Assembly (NCBI RefSeq): GCF_027923705.1
Contig: NZ_AP026442.1
Span: 992,001 to 1,056,000, forward strand
Reading direction: 5' to 3'
DNA: 64,000 nucleotides
Source of the DNA: Cellulomonas sp. NTE-D12
GTDB lineage: Bacteria; Actinomycetota; Actinomycetes; Actinomycetales; Cellulomonadaceae
Positions 8,829 to 18,211 of the stretch are shown piece by piece. The first letter of the stretch is position 1; each line of letters opens with the position of its first letter. Below the pieces are notes generated by a model, which was not told where the DNA came from, ran no database searches, and was given only the letters and a program-made list of their open reading frames with translations. Made by a program: the position numbers and the translations under genes.

Positions 8829-9212
8829 CTGGGAGGCGATCTCCCAGACCGTGCCGGTCGGGTCGCGGAACGCGGCCGTGCGCGGGCCCCAAGGGCGGTC
8901 CATCGGCCCGTTCAGCAGGGTGACGCCTCGGCGCTCGAGCTCGGCGCACATCGCGTCGACGTCCGCGACCTTGAGCGTCAGCTGGCTGCGCACGCCGGCC
9001 TCCGGCGGTGCGATCGGCGCGGGTCCGACGAGCCCCGGCGCCTGCGACACCGCCAGCAGGTTGATCAACGTCTCGCCGAGCTGGAACACCGCCGAGTTGG
9101 CGTCCTCGTAGACGACGGGCAGCCCGAACACCTCGGTGTAGAAGCGCTTGGTATCGCCGAGGTCCTCGGCGAACAGGGTCAGGGCGAAGATCGGTCCCGG
9201 CCACTCGCTCAT
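8826..9212 (-). CDS. VOC (glyoxalase/bleomycin-resistance-like) protein
   Basis: 128 residues forming the two beta-alpha-beta-beta-beta halves of the vicinal-oxygen-chelate fold. The N-terminal half starts PIFALTLFAEDLGDTKRFYTEVFGL, and the end is FRDPTGTVWEIA, typical of the family. The function could be a dioxygenase, isomerase or binding protein, and is not decidable from sequence alone. GAGGAGG lies four bases before the ATG. Next on the strand is the TDT transporter, whose promoter overlaps this stop. Confidence 0.85.
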   Translation of the reverse strand: MSEWPGPIFALTLFAEDLGDTKRFYTEVFGLPVVYEDANSAVFQLGETLINLLAVSQAPGLVGPAPIAPPEAGVRSQLTLKVADVDAMCAELERRGVTLLNGPMDRPWGPRTAAFRDPTGTVWEIASQ

Positions 9213-9280
9213 GGCGCCTCCTCGGATGACGGTGCGGTCGGCGGCTCACGGTGCGGCGCCGGCGGGTGTCGGCCGGGCCT

Positions 9281-9286
9281 ACCTTG
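9281..9286 (+). promoter_or_regulatory. -10 hexamer TACCTT upstream of the MFS gene
   Basis: TACCTT lies 40 bases before the chosen ATG. The GTG at 9295 that would suit a leaderless start is out of frame, so a ~33-base leader carrying GAGGGGG (9314-9320) is expected. Confidence 0.4.
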
Positions 9287-9325
9287 GCACCCGGTGGCGA
9301 CCCTGTCACCGGTGAGGGGGTCGGC

Positions 9326-10534
9326 ATGGCGGCGGTGACGGGGCAGGGGCGTCGGTGGCTCACCCGCAACCTCGTCGTGCTCACGCTCGTGTCCCTGTTC
9401 CAGGACACGGCGAGCGAGCTGCTGTACCCGTTGCTCCCGGTGCTGGTCACGGGGGTGCTCGCGGCGCCACCCGTGGTGCTCGGCGTGATCGAGGGCGGTG
9501 CGGAGGGCGTGGCCGGCCTGACGCGCTACGTGACCGGCCGCTGGTCGGACCGGGCGGGGCGCGTGCGGTTCATCGGCGCCGGCTACGGTCTCGCCGCGGT
9601 CGGCAAGGTGCTGGTCGCGGCGGCCGGGGCGTGGCCGATGGTGCTGGCCGGCCGGACGGTCGACCGTCTGGGCAAAGGCGTGCGGTCGGCACCGCGGGAT
9701 GCGCTGATCGCCGCGTCGGTCCCGTCGGAGAACCTCGGCCGGGCGTTCGGCTTCCACCGGGCGGGGGACACGCTCGGAGCGGTGGTCGGGCCGCTGCTCG
9801 GGCTGCTCGCGCTGTCCGTGATGGGTGGCAACCTGCACGCGGCCCTGTGGTGGGCGGTGGTGCCGGCGGCGCTGTCCGCCGGCCTCGTCGTGCTGGTGCG
9901 CGACCATCGGGCACCCGCGCCCGCAGGCGCCCCGGTCCGACCCGCCGCGGCATCCGCGGCGCCGTCCCACCCGCTGCCCGGGGCGTACTGGTGGGTGGTC
10001 GGCGTGCTCGTCGTCGTCGGGCTGGTCAACTTCTCCGACACGTTGCTGCTGCTGCGGGTCTCGGAGCTCGGGTTCGGCACCACGCAGGTGGTGCTCGCCT
10101 ACGTGCTGTTCAACGTCGTCTACGCGGTCGGCTCGTACCCGGCCGGTGCGCTGACGGACCGCTGGCCGCGGGCCTACGTCTACGCGGTGGGCCTGCTGGC
10201 GTTCGCCGTCGGCTACGTCGGCCTCGCGCTGGTCGGCAAGGGGCCGGTCGTGTTCGTCCTGCTGGCCGTCTACGGCCTGTTCCCGGCCCTGACCGACGGT
10301 GTGGGCAAGGCGTGGATCTCCTCGCTGGTGCCGGCGGAGCACCGTGGCCGCGCCCAGGGCGCGTTCCAGGCGTTGAGCAGCGGGGCCGTGCTCGTGGCCG
10401 GCCTCTGGGCGGGGCTGCTGTGGGACGTGGGTCGCGGCAGGGGAACCGTGCCGCTGCTGGTCTCCGGTGCGGGAGCCGTGATCGCAGTCCCGGTGCTCGC
10501 GGCATTGCGCTTCCGCGCCAGGCCGCGTCCGTGA
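9326..10534 (+). CDS. MFS transporter
   Basis: 402 residues, about 12 spans with a cytoplasmic linker rich in Pro/Ala around 195-215. The loop GRWSDRAGRVRF after the second span is the MFS signature (G-x-x-x-D-R-x-G-R), and its second-half counterpart is GALTDRWPRAY. It resembles drug/metabolite efflux MFS proteins of actinobacteria; the substrate is unknown. The ATG at 9326 is preferred because GAGGGGG is five bases upstream and it starts just before the basic residues leading into helix 1. Confidence 0.85.
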   Translation: MAAVTGQGRRWLTRNLVVLTLVSLFQDTASELLYPLLPVLVTGVLAAPPVVLGVIEGGAEGVAGLTRYVTGRWSDRAGRVRFIGAGYGLAAVGKVLVAAAGAWPMVLAGRTVDRLGKGVRSAPRDALIAASVPSENLGRAFGFHRAGDTLGAVVGPLLGLLALSVMGGNLHAALWWAVVPAALSAGLVVLVRDHRAPAPAGAPVRPAAASAAPSHPLPGAYWWVVGVLVVVGLVNFSDTLLLLRVSELGFGTTQVVLAYVLFNVVYAVGSYPAGALTDRWPRAYVYAVGLLAFAVGYVGLALVGKGPVVFVLLAVYGLFPALTDGVGKAWISSLVPAEHRGRAQGAFQALSSGAVLVAGLWAGLLWDVGRGRGTVPLLVSGAGAVIAVPVLAALRFRARPRP

Positions 10535-10547
10535 TCTGGTGGTCGGC

Positions 10548-11087
10548 ATGAGCGACACGTGGACCACTCCCGAGCTCGACCCCCGCACCTACGGGAACCC
10601 CGTGGGGGAGCTGGCGACGTACCGGGAGTACCTGACCAACTACCGGCTGACCATCGAGCTGAAGTGCCAGGACCTCGACGCCGAGCAGCTGGCGCTCCGC
10701 TCGGTGCCGCCCAGCACCCTGAGCCTCCTGGGCCTCGTGCGCCACCTCGCGCACGTGGAGCAGAGCTGGTTCCGGCGCGTGCTGCAGGGGCGCCAGGACG
10801 AGCCGCCGCTCTACTGGGCCCCGGACGCGCCCGACGACGACTTCGACGGCGCCGTGCCGGACCAGGGCGTGGTCGACGAGGCGTTCGCGACGTGGAAGCA
10901 GCAGATCGCGCTGGCCGACGAGCTGCTGGACGGCCTGGACGACGACCACCTCGGCGACACGGTGCCGCACCGTGACGGCACCGTGTCGGTGCGCGACGTC
11001 CTGGTGCACCTGATCGAGGAGTACGCGCGGCACGCCGGGCACGCCGACCTGCTGCGCGAGTGCATCGACGGCCGCACCGGCCAATGA
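10548..11087 (+). CDS. DinB-family (DUF664-type) protein
   Basis: 179 residues, all alpha. The metal-binding histidines of the DinB four-helix bundle are visible in VRHLAHVEQSWF (first His) and in LIEEYARHAGHADLLRE (the H-x-x-x-H pair). In mycothiol-producing actinobacteria such proteins include mycothiol- or bacillithiol-dependent S-transferases, and mshB in this window shows that mycothiol is probably made. ATG 10548 was chosen; a GTG nine bases upstream is possible. Its TGA overlaps the ATG of the P-type ATPase. Confidence 0.82.
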   Translation: MSDTWTTPELDPRTYGNPVGELATYREYLTNYRLTIELKCQDLDAEQLALRSVPPSTLSLLGLVRHLAHVEQSWFRRVLQGRQDEPPLYWAPDAPDDDFDGAVPDQGVVDEAFATWKQQIALADELLDGLDDDHLGDTVPHRDGTVSVRDVLVHLIEEYARHAGHADLLRECIDGRTGQ

Positions 11088-13723
11088 CCACCGCCACCCC
11101 GTCCGCGGTCTCGGACGCCGCCGTCTCGACGGGCCCGGCCGTCTGCGCCGCGCTCGAGGTGAGCGCGGAACGCGGGCTCAGCTCCGACGAGGCCGCTCGG
11201 CGGCTCCTGCAGCACGGACCCAACGCGGTCTCCTCGCACCGCGCCCGGCTGCTCCCCGTCCTGTGGCACCAGGTGCGCTCCCCGCTCCTCGGGCTGCTGC
11301 TGGCCGCGGCCGCGGCGTCGTACCTGGTCGGGGAGCGCAGCGACGCCGTCATCATCGGCGTGATCGTCGCGATGTCCGTCGGGCTCGGGTTCGTCAACGA
11401 GTACCGGGCGGAGCGAGCGGCACAGGCCCTGCACTCGACCATCCGGCACCAGGCCGTGGTCGTCCGCGACGGTCGGGCACAGTCGATCGACGTCACCGCG
11501 CTGGTCCCGGGAGATGTGATCGAGCTGCGGCTGGGCGAGGTGGTGCCGGCCGACGTGCGGCTGCTCGCGGTCGCCGGACTCGCCTGCACCGAGTCCGTGC
11601 TGACGGGCGAGGGACTGCCGGTCGACAAGGCGACGGACCCGGTGGGCGTCGGCACCCCGCTCGCGGAGCTGAGGTGCTGCGCGCTGATGGGCACGGTCGT
11701 GCACGCGGGCAGTGGCCGCGGCGTCGTGGTCTCCACCGGACGCGGCACGGAGTTCGGGGCGATCGCGGCGGGGCTGGGGACCCATCAGCTCGAGACCCAG
11801 TTCCAGGTGGGTCTGCGCCGGTTCTCCATGCTGCTGGTGTACGTCGCGGGGGCGCTGACCACGTCGATCTTCGCGGTCAACCTGGTGCTGCATCGTCCGT
11901 TCCTCGACGCGCTGCTCTTCTCGTTGGCCATCGCGGTCGGCATCACACCGCAGCTGCTGCCCGCCGTCGTGTCGACCAGCCTCACGGCGGGCTCGCGCCG
12001 GATGATCCGCCGCAAGGTGCTCGTCAAGCGACTGGTGTGCATCGAGGACCTCGGCGACGTCGACGTCCTGTTCACGGACAAGACCGGCACCCTCACGCTC
12101 GGACAGGTGGCATACGCGCGCGCGTGGGCCACCGGTGACCTGCACCCGCGCGACGTGCTGCGCTGGGGCTTGCTCTCCACCGAGAACGCGACCGAGGACG
12201 GCCGGTCCGTCGGCGGCAACCCGCTCGACGAGGCGCTCTGGGAGTCACCGGCTGCGCTCGCGGTCAAGGCGGAGGTCGCTCGCTGGACCACGCTGGGCGT
12301 GCTGCCCTTCGACCACGAGCGCCGGATGGTCTCGGTCGTGGTCCGCGACCCGGCGGGTGCGACCGCCCTGGTCACCAAGGGAGCGCCGGAGACCGTGCTC
12401 GAACGCTGCACGGACGTGCCGGAGCAGGCTCGCGCCGCGCTGGAGGCGGAGTTCGTGGCCGGCAACCGGGTGGTGGCGGTCGCGACCCGACCCGTCGCCT
12501 CGGAGGCGCCTCCGACGCCCGACGACGAGCACGACCTGCACCTGACCGGCCTGCTGGTGTTCCTCGACCCGCCGAAGCCCAGCGCGGCGACCGCCCTGCA
12601 GCGGCTGGCCCGCCTCGGCATCGCGGTCAAGATCGTGACGGGGGACAACGCCGCGGTCGCGGTCAAGGTGTGCCGGGACCTGGGCCTGGACGTCGGGCGG
12701 GCCCTGAGCGGTCCCGACCTGGCCGCGATGGGCGAGGAGGAGCTGGGCGCGGCCCTCGCCACGACGACCGTCTTCGCCCGGGTCTCACCCGAGGACAAGG
12801 CTCGCATCGTCCGCGCGCAGCGACGGACGGGGGGTGGGGTGGCCTTCCTCGGCGACGGCGTCAACGACGCCCTCGCGCTGCACGCCGCAGACGTCGGCAT
12901 CTCGGTGGACTCGGCGACCGACGTCGCCAAGGACGCCGCCGACGTGATCCTGCTCGAGAAGGACCTCGACGTGCTCGCGGACGGGGTTGCCGAGGGCCGG
13001 CGGATCTTCGCGAACACGATCAAGTACGTGCTGATGGGCACGTCGAGCAACTTCGGCAACATGGCCTCGGCCGCACTGGCCTCGCTCTTCCTCAGCTTCC
13101 TGCCGATGCTGCCGTCGCAGATCCTCCTGAACAACCTGCTCTACGACACCAGCCAGCTGGCGATCCCGACGGACGACGTGGACGAGGAGCAGCTGCAGCG
13201 GCCCTCGCACTGGGACATCGCGTCGATCCGCCGCTTCATGGTCCGGTTCGGACCCCTCAGCTCGGTGTTCGACCTGCTCACGTTCGCCGTGATGCTCTGG
13301 GTGTTCCACTCCGGCCCGGCGCAGTTCCGTTCCGGCTGGTTCGTCGAGTCGCTCGCCACGCAGACGTTGATCATCTTCGCGATCCGTACCCACCGGGTCC
13401 CGTTCTTCCGGAGCCGCCCGAGTCTCCCGCTGACGCTCGCGGCGCTCGGCACCGTCGTCGTCGGTGCGGTGCTGCCCTCGACGCCGCTCGCGCACGCCCT
13501 CGGGTTCCAGCCCCTCCCGGGGGCGTTCTTCGCGGCTCTCGCCGCCATGGTGGCGGCCTACCTCGTGCTCGTCGAGCTGGCCAAGCGGCTCTTCTACGGC
13601 GCGGTACCCGCGGTCCCGCGCGTGGAACCCGTCGACCGCCGGCCGCAGCGCATCCGTCGGCGGGCGGCGCGGTTCAGCACGGCCCTGCCTCGGCCTCGGG
13701 TTGTGCGACGCCGCGTCGGCTGA
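11084..13723 (+). CDS. P-type ATPase, magnesium-transporter (MgtA, P3B) class
   Basis: 879 residues. An actuator domain contains LTGEG (about 173-177); helix M4 contains VGITPQLLPAVV (about 285-296); Asp332 of DKTGTLT is phosphorylated; KGAPE binds nucleotide; VTGDN and GDGVNDALAL follow. The C-terminal helices carry LPMLPSQILLNNLLYDTSQLAIPTDDVD, characteristic of MgtA/MgtB rather than calcium or copper pumps. It differs from the E. coli MgtA M4 motif (TPEMLP) by Gln at the Glu position. It is translationally coupled to the DinB gene (ATGA). No Mg-sensing leader was seen. Confidence 0.88.
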   Translation: MTTATPSAVSDAAVSTGPAVCAALEVSAERGLSSDEAARRLLQHGPNAVSSHRARLLPVLWHQVRSPLLGLLLAAAAASYLVGERSDAVIIGVIVAMSVGLGFVNEYRAERAAQALHSTIRHQAVVVRDGRAQSIDVTALVPGDVIELRLGEVVPADVRLLAVAGLACTESVLTGEGLPVDKATDPVGVGTPLAELRCCALMGTVVHAGSGRGVVVSTGRGTEFGAIAAGLGTHQLETQFQVGLRRFSMLLVYVAGALTTSIFAVNLVLHRPFLDALLFSLAIAVGITPQLLPAVVSTSLTAGSRRMIRRKVLVKRLVCIEDLGDVDVLFTDKTGTLTLGQVAYARAWATGDLHPRDVLRWGLLSTENATEDGRSVGGNPLDEALWESPAALAVKAEVARWTTLGVLPFDHERRMVSVVVRDPAGATALVTKGAPETVLERCTDVPEQARAALEAEFVAGNRVVAVATRPVASEAPPTPDDEHDLHLTGLLVFLDPPKPSAATALQRLARLGIAVKIVTGDNAAVAVKVCRDLGLDVGRALSGPDLAAMGEEELGAALATTTVFARVSPEDKARIVRAQRRTGGGVAFLGDGVNDALALHAADVGISVDSATDVAKDAADVILLEKDLDVLADGVAEGRRIFANTIKYVLMGTSSNFGNMASAALASLFLSFLPMLPSQILLNNLLYDTSQLAIPTDDVDEEQLQRPSHWDIASIRRFMVRFGPLSSVFDLLTFAVMLWVFHSGPAQFRSGWFVESLATQTLIIFAIRTHRVPFFRSRPSLPLTLAALGTVVVGAVLPSTPLAHALGFQPLPGAFFAALAAMVAAYLVLVELAKRLFYGAVPAVPRVEPVDRRPQRIRRRAARFSTALPRPRVVRRRVG

Positions 13724-13729
13724 GGGCCG

Positions 13730-14350
13730 TCACTCGGACGCGGTCCTGCGGGACGTGAACCGCTTGCGCAGGTGCCACACCAGCAGACCGACGAGGACGA
13801 TCCCGAGCACGACCAGGGCCGAGTCCGTGCCCAGCTTCTTCTCCACCGCGGCGTAGGAGGCGCCGGCGAGGTAGCCGACGCTGACGACGACCGACCCCCA
13901 GATGATCCCGCCGACGGCGTTGAACGGCAGGAACACGTGGTACGGCATGCGGGCCAGACCGGCCAGGGCCGGCATGACGGCGCGGAAGAAGGCGACCCAG
14001 CGGCCGAGCAGCACGGCCCAGCCGCCGCGCCGGGCCAGGAACTCCTGCGCGCCCTCGATGCGCTCGCGCCGCTTCGCCACGATCCGGGACGCGAGCACGC
14101 GCGGTCCGATCAGCCGTCCGACCTCGTACCCGACGCTGTCTCCGACGATCGCGGCCACGATCACCACCGCCAGCACGGCCGCGAACGCCACGTGCCCCCG
14201 GTGCGCCGCGACGCCACCGAGGATCGCCGCGGTCTCGCCCGGCAGCACGAAGCCGACGAACAGCGCGTCCTCGGCGAACACCACGAGCCCGACGACGAGC
14301 AGCACGGCCCACGGGGCGGCACCGAGCACCTGGTCCAGGAAGGCCGTCAT
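13730..14350 (-). CDS. DedA-family membrane protein
   Basis: 206 residues. VFAEDALFVGFVLPGETAAILGG carries the DedA E-x-x-x-x-x-x-x-x-P-G-E pattern, and LLGRWVAFFRAVMPALAGLARMPY is the second conserved re-entrant segment (F/G-R-x-x-P-x-x-R-x-x-x-P/A-x-x-A-G). DedA proteins act as undecaprenyl-phosphate or phospholipid flippases supporting envelope integrity and proton gradient. The gene converges with the P-type ATPase, leaving six bases between stops. The ATG lies six bases after a TACCGT hexamer, so it is probably leaderless. Confidence 0.92.
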   Translation of the reverse strand: MTAFLDQVLGAAPWAVLLVVGLVVFAEDALFVGFVLPGETAAILGGVAAHRGHVAFAAVLAVVIVAAIVGDSVGYEVGRLIGPRVLASRIVAKRRERIEGAQEFLARRGGWAVLLGRWVAFFRAVMPALAGLARMPYHVFLPFNAVGGIIWGSVVVSVGYLAGASYAAVEKKLGTDSALVVLGIVLVGLLVWHLRKRFTSRRTASE

Positions 14351-14356
14351 GGCGCG

Positions 14357-14362
14357 ACGGTA
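14357..14362 (-). promoter_or_regulatory. -10 hexamer TACCGT for the dedA gene
   Basis: It is six bases before the DedA ATG on the minus strand, with no ribosome-binding site in between. Confidence 0.4.
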
Positions 14363-14411
14363 TCCGGCGATCGGCAGATCGGCCCGGTGCCGCCCACCGC
14401 GGCACGCGCCG

Positions 14412-16133
14412 TCAGCCGGTGTACCCGACGTCCTGCCAGCGCACGTCCTGGAACTGCGACGGGCCGTAGTTGGCCAGGTCCGAGCGGACCACCCACGTCG
14501 ACGGCTCGACGAACAGCGGGATCATGGTGAACAGGTCCAGCGCACGCTTGTCGACGTCCGCGGCGAGCGTCAGCCGCTTCGCCGGGTCCAGCTGGGCGTT
14601 CAGCGCGTCCCAGTCGCTGCCGAGGGTCTTGTCCGTGACGCCGCCGTAGTTGGACCCGGAGTCGGTCGGGTAGAAGTACGCCTCGGCGGTCGCGATGGGG
14701 AACGCCCCCGCCACCCAGGCGAACGACGTCACGTCGAAGTTGCGCTTGTCCGTGGTGACGTAGCTGCTGAAGAAGTCGCTGCCGGGCACCGTCTGGACGC
14801 TCACGTCGAAGCCCGCCGCCTTCGCCTGCTGGCTCACCAGCTGTGCGATCGTCGCGACCGCCGCCGCGCCCTGCGGGGCGACGAAACGGGCGGTCAGCCG
14901 GGTGCCGCCCTTCGTCGCCACCCCGTCCTGCCCGATCGTCCAGCCCGCCGCCTGCAAGGTGCTGCGCGCGTCCGCCGCAGAGCCGGTGAGCACCCCTCCC
15001 GTGTGGTCGGCGTACCCCTTCTGCCCAGGGACGAAGATCACGCTGCCGAGCGTCTGCACCGGCGCCCCCACCTGGCCGAGCACCGCCTGGGCGAGCACCG
15101 TGCGATCGACCGCCTGGGCGAACGCCTTGCGGACCGCCGGGTCGGCGAACACGCCTGCGGTGCCGTTGAGCGTCAGCTGCCGCGCCACCGTGCCGCCGGA
15201 CTGCTCCACGGTGGTGCCCTGCCGGGCACGCGCGGCGGTGAGCACGTCCGGCATGCCCATCACGTCGACCGCGTCCAGCTCCTGGTTGGCGAAGCTCTGG
15301 CCGAGGCTGTCCCGGGCCACCGTGCGGAACACGACCGTGTCGAGACGAGCCGGGTCGCCCCACCACCGGGGGTTGCGGCCGAGGGTGACCACCCCGGCGT
15401 TCGTGTCGATCGAGCGCACGACGAAGGGCCCCGCGGAGACGTACGTCGTGCCGTCTGCCGCGAACGGGCCGTTCTTCCACGCCGAGGCGAAGTGCGCCGG
15501 CGTGTCCACGGCCCACGACGGGTACACGCTGGCCAGCAGCGCCGGCCAGTCGGCATCGGTCTTGGCGAAGGTGATCAGCACGTCGCGGTCGTCGTCCCCG
15601 CGCGTCACCGACTTCACGTCCTGCCACACCGCCGTCGACGCCGGTGCGTACGCCGAGTTGGTGCCGTTGAACGCCTGCCAGCTCGCGGCGAGGTCGCGCC
15701 AGCTCAACGGCGTGCCGTCCGACCAGGTGGCGGCCGGGGCGATGCGCAGCTCGACCACCTCGGGGTCCTGCGACGTCACGGTCAGCGAGGCGGTGTAGTC
15801 GGGGTCCGGCGACCAGCTGCCGTCCGCCCCGATCCGCACGAACGACGGCAGGTACAGGTTGGAGATCCGCTGCAGGTCCAGCGAGGAGTTCGGGTCGTTG
15901 AGCTGGTAGGTCTGCGGCAGCGCGTCGACGCTGAGGGTGAGGGAGCCGCCGTCGCGCACCTGCGCGCGGGGCACGGCTCGCCACGCCGTGCCCGGCAGTG
16001 CGGCGGTCGTGGCCACGCCCGTCGTCCCGGTGGTGGCACGGGGGGTGGGGGACCCGGAGGTGCACCCGGCGAGGCCGAGCAGCACGGCGACGAGGCCCGC
16101 GCACAGCCGTGCGGACGTCCTGGGGTAGGCCAT
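14412..16133 (-). CDS. Family 5 extracellular solute-binding lipoprotein (peptide-type), cluster 1
   Basis: 573 residues. The signal peptide ends in the lipobox LAGC with Cys24 (numbered from the ATG at 16133). The mature chain has the oligopeptide/dipeptide-binding architecture: SLTLSVDALPQTYQLND near the start, ATWSDGTPLSWRDLAASW, and AVRKAFAQAVDRTVLAQAVLG in the second half. It lies divergently from permease and ATPase genes of the same class (16339-20048), so it is the likely receptor of that importer. The start is uncertain: GTG 16142 would add three residues, and AGGA sits unusually close (three bases) to the ATG. Confidence 0.88.
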   Translation of the reverse strand: MAYPRTSARLCAGLVAVLLGLAGCTSGSPTPRATTGTTGVATTAALPGTAWRAVPRAQVRDGGSLTLSVDALPQTYQLNDPNSSLDLQRISNLYLPSFVRIGADGSWSPDPDYTASLTVTSQDPEVVELRIAPAATWSDGTPLSWRDLAASWQAFNGTNSAYAPASTAVWQDVKSVTRGDDDRDVLITFAKTDADWPALLASVYPSWAVDTPAHFASAWKNGPFAADGTTYVSAGPFVVRSIDTNAGVVTLGRNPRWWGDPARLDTVVFRTVARDSLGQSFANQELDAVDVMGMPDVLTAARARQGTTVEQSGGTVARQLTLNGTAGVFADPAVRKAFAQAVDRTVLAQAVLGQVGAPVQTLGSVIFVPGQKGYADHTGGVLTGSAADARSTLQAAGWTIGQDGVATKGGTRLTARFVAPQGAAAVATIAQLVSQQAKAAGFDVSVQTVPGSDFFSSYVTTDKRNFDVTSFAWVAGAFPIATAEAYFYPTDSGSNYGGVTDKTLGSDWDALNAQLDPAKRLTLAADVDKRALDLFTMIPLFVEPSTWVVRSDLANYGPSQFQDVRWQDVGYTG

Positions 16134-16325
16134 GGTCCTCACATCGTGTTCAGCGCCGAGACGTGGCGAACGTGCACCCCTGCGTGGCCATCATGTCGTC
16201 CGGAGCGCCCGCGGCCAACCTCTGACCGAGAACCGGTCTCGGATGCGGAGTGCCTGGTGGGCGCGGCGTGTCGCACCTGTCCGGTTCGTCCCGGCGTGGT
16301 CGGCGCCGCGGGAGCGACCCGGTGT

Positions 16326-16331
16326 TAGCGT
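16326..16331 (+). promoter_or_regulatory. -10 hexamer TAGCGT for ABC cluster 1 permease
   Basis: TAGCGT ends seven bases before the ATG at 16339. The 205-base divergent gap between the binding-protein gene and this permease gene must also hold the promoter of the former; no other clear element was seen. Confidence 0.45.
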
Positions 16332-16338
16332 CGGCGCG

Positions 16339-17322
16339 ATGCTCCGGTTCCTCCTGCGCCGGGCCGCGGGCTACGGGGTGCTGGCGACGGTCGCGACGGC
16401 GCTGGGCTACGTGCTCGCCAGCCTGACGCTGCACCCGGCGGCGCGGTACGCGGGTCGGACCCCGCCCGTGCCCCCCTCGGTGGTGCACGCGGAGCTCGCT
16501 GCGCTCGGCGTGGACCCCGGGGTCCCGGTGCCGGCCCGCCTGTGGCACTGGCTGACCGAGCTCGTCACCCACGGTTCCCTCGGGCTCAGCGTGCGGGGCG
16601 TGCCGGTGACCGCCGAGATCGCGGCCCGTGCGGGCACCAGCCTGCGCCTGCTGCTCCTCGGCAGCCTGCTCGGCGCCCTGCTCGGGGTGGCGGTGGGCAC
16701 GTGGGGCGCCTCCCGTCAGTACCGCTGGCCGGACCGGGTGACCACGGTGGGCTCGTTCGTGCTGCTGGCCACCCCACCGTTCGTCCTCGCGGTGGTGCTG
16801 ATGACCCTCGCGGTGCGACTGGACTCGGCCGCGGGTCGCACCCTGGTCCCCTTCACCGGGGAGTACACGCCGGGCCTGGCCGGTGGCTGGCCGGCGCAGC
16901 TGGGGGACCGGGCGGCGCACCTGCTGCTGCCGACCCTCTGCCTCGCGCTGGGCACGGCCGCGACGTGGTCCCGCTACCAGCGCGCGGCGATGCTCGACGT
17001 GCTCGCGGCGGACCACGTCCGCACGGCGCGGTCGATGGGCCACACCCGCCGTTCCGCCCTGTGGCGCCACGGGGTCCGGGTGGCGCTGATCCCCATGTCC
17101 ACGTTCTTCGCGTACTCCTTCGGCCTGATCCTGACCGGCGCGGCGATCACCGAGCTCGCCTTCAGCTGGCACGGCATGGGGGAGTACCTGGTCCGGTCGG
17201 TCGTCGACGACGACGTGAACGCGGCGGCCGGCACGGTCCTGTTCACCGCCGTCCTGGTGCTGCTCGCCGGGGTGCTCGCCGACGTGCTGCACGCCGCCCT
17301 CGACCCCCGTGTGCGGACCTGA
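16339..17322 (+). CDS. Peptide-type ABC permease (DppB-like), cluster 1
   Basis: 327 residues. The DppB/OppB N-terminus is present (MLRFLLRRAAGYGVLATVATALGYVLASL), followed by a large external loop and about five further spans. The cytoplasmic EAA-type loop is AADHVRTARSMGHTRRSALWRHGVRVALIP. The C-terminus ending HAALDPRVRT is typical. Unlike most DppB proteins, the conserved PGDP segment after helix 1 is not recognisable, which may mean a specialised substrate. The next permease gene starts one base after the stop. Confidence 0.85.
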   Translation: MLRFLLRRAAGYGVLATVATALGYVLASLTLHPAARYAGRTPPVPPSVVHAELAALGVDPGVPVPARLWHWLTELVTHGSLGLSVRGVPVTAEIAARAGTSLRLLLLGSLLGALLGVAVGTWGASRQYRWPDRVTTVGSFVLLATPPFVLAVVLMTLAVRLDSAAGRTLVPFTGEYTPGLAGGWPAQLGDRAAHLLLPTLCLALGTAATWSRYQRAAMLDVLAADHVRTARSMGHTRRSALWRHGVRVALIPMSTFFAYSFGLILTGAAITELAFSWHGMGEYLVRSVVDDDVNAAAGTVLFTAVLVLLAGVLADVLHAALDPRVRT

Positions 17323-17323
17323 C

Positions 17324-18211
17324 GTGGCCGTCACCGACCTGACCGCCGCACCGACCCCCGGGTCCGGTGCGCCCGGGGTGCTGCGTCGTACCGTCCGAGC
17401 ACCGCAGGCCCGGGTGGGCTTGGCGGTGCTGGCGCTGGTCGTCCTCGCGGCCGTCCTCGGTCCCGTCCTGTCGCGCTGGGACCCGTTCACCTCGGACGTG
17501 ACGGCCTTCGGGCGTCCGCCGACGGCGCTGCACTGGTTCGGCACGGACTCCTCCGGTCGGGACCTGTTCGTCCGCACCCTCGTCGGGCTGCGCACGTCGC
17601 TCGCCGTCGGGCTGGTCGCCGGCCCGCTGTCGACGCTGGTCGCCGCCGTGGTCGGCGCCGTCGGCGGCTACCTCGGAGGCCGGGTCGACCGCGTGGTGGT
17701 GTGGGGCATCGACCTCGCGCTCGTGCTCCCGTCCTTCTACCTGCTGGTGCTTCTCGCCCCGACGGCGGGCCGTGCCGGCTGGTTCGCGGTGGCGCTCGCC
17801 ATCGCGCTGCTGGGCTGGATGGTGATGGCACGCCTGGTCCGGGCGCAGGCCCGCTCGCTGCGCCGCCGCGACTTCGTGACGGCGGCGCGGTTCCTCGGCG
17901 TGCCCACGGGTGCGGTGCTGCGCCGGCACGTGCTGCCGCACCTCGCGTCCCTCCTGGTGGTGGACGCGACGCTGGGCGTCGCAGCGGCGGTGCTCACCGA
18001 GGCGACGCTCGGCTGGGTCGGTCTCGGCCTCGGGCCGCCCGCGGTGTCGCTGGGCACCCTCCTCGCCGCCGGCAGCGCCTCGGCGGTCACGCGGCCCTGG
18101 CTGTTCTGGTTCCCGGCCGGTCTACTGGTCGTGACGGTCCTCGCGACCAGCCTCGTCGGCGACGCGCTGCGCGACGCCCTCGACCCCACGACGGGGACAG
18201 CCGGTGAGTGA
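17324..18211 (+). CDS. Peptide-type ABC permease (DppC-like), cluster 1
   Basis: 295 residues. The conserved HWFGTDSSGRDLFVRTLVGLRTSLAVGL motif of DppC/OppC is present, followed by the EAA loop RRRDFVTAARFLGVPTGAVLRRHVLPHL and the C-terminal GDALRDALDP. GTG 17324 immediately follows the preceding stop; an earlier in-frame GTG at 17309 overlaps the first permease and would add five residues. It overlaps the ATPase gene by eight bases, indicating coupled expression. Confidence 0.88.
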   Translation: MAVTDLTAAPTPGSGAPGVLRRTVRAPQARVGLAVLALVVLAAVLGPVLSRWDPFTSDVTAFGRPPTALHWFGTDSSGRDLFVRTLVGLRTSLAVGLVAGPLSTLVAAVVGAVGGYLGGRVDRVVVWGIDLALVLPSFYLLVLLAPTAGRAGWFAVALAIALLGWMVMARLVRAQARSLRRRDFVTAARFLGVPTGAVLRRHVLPHLASLLVVDATLGVAAAVLTEATLGWVGLGLGPPAVSLGTLLAAGSASAVTRPWLFWFPAGLLVVTVLATSLVGDALRDALDPTTGTAGE

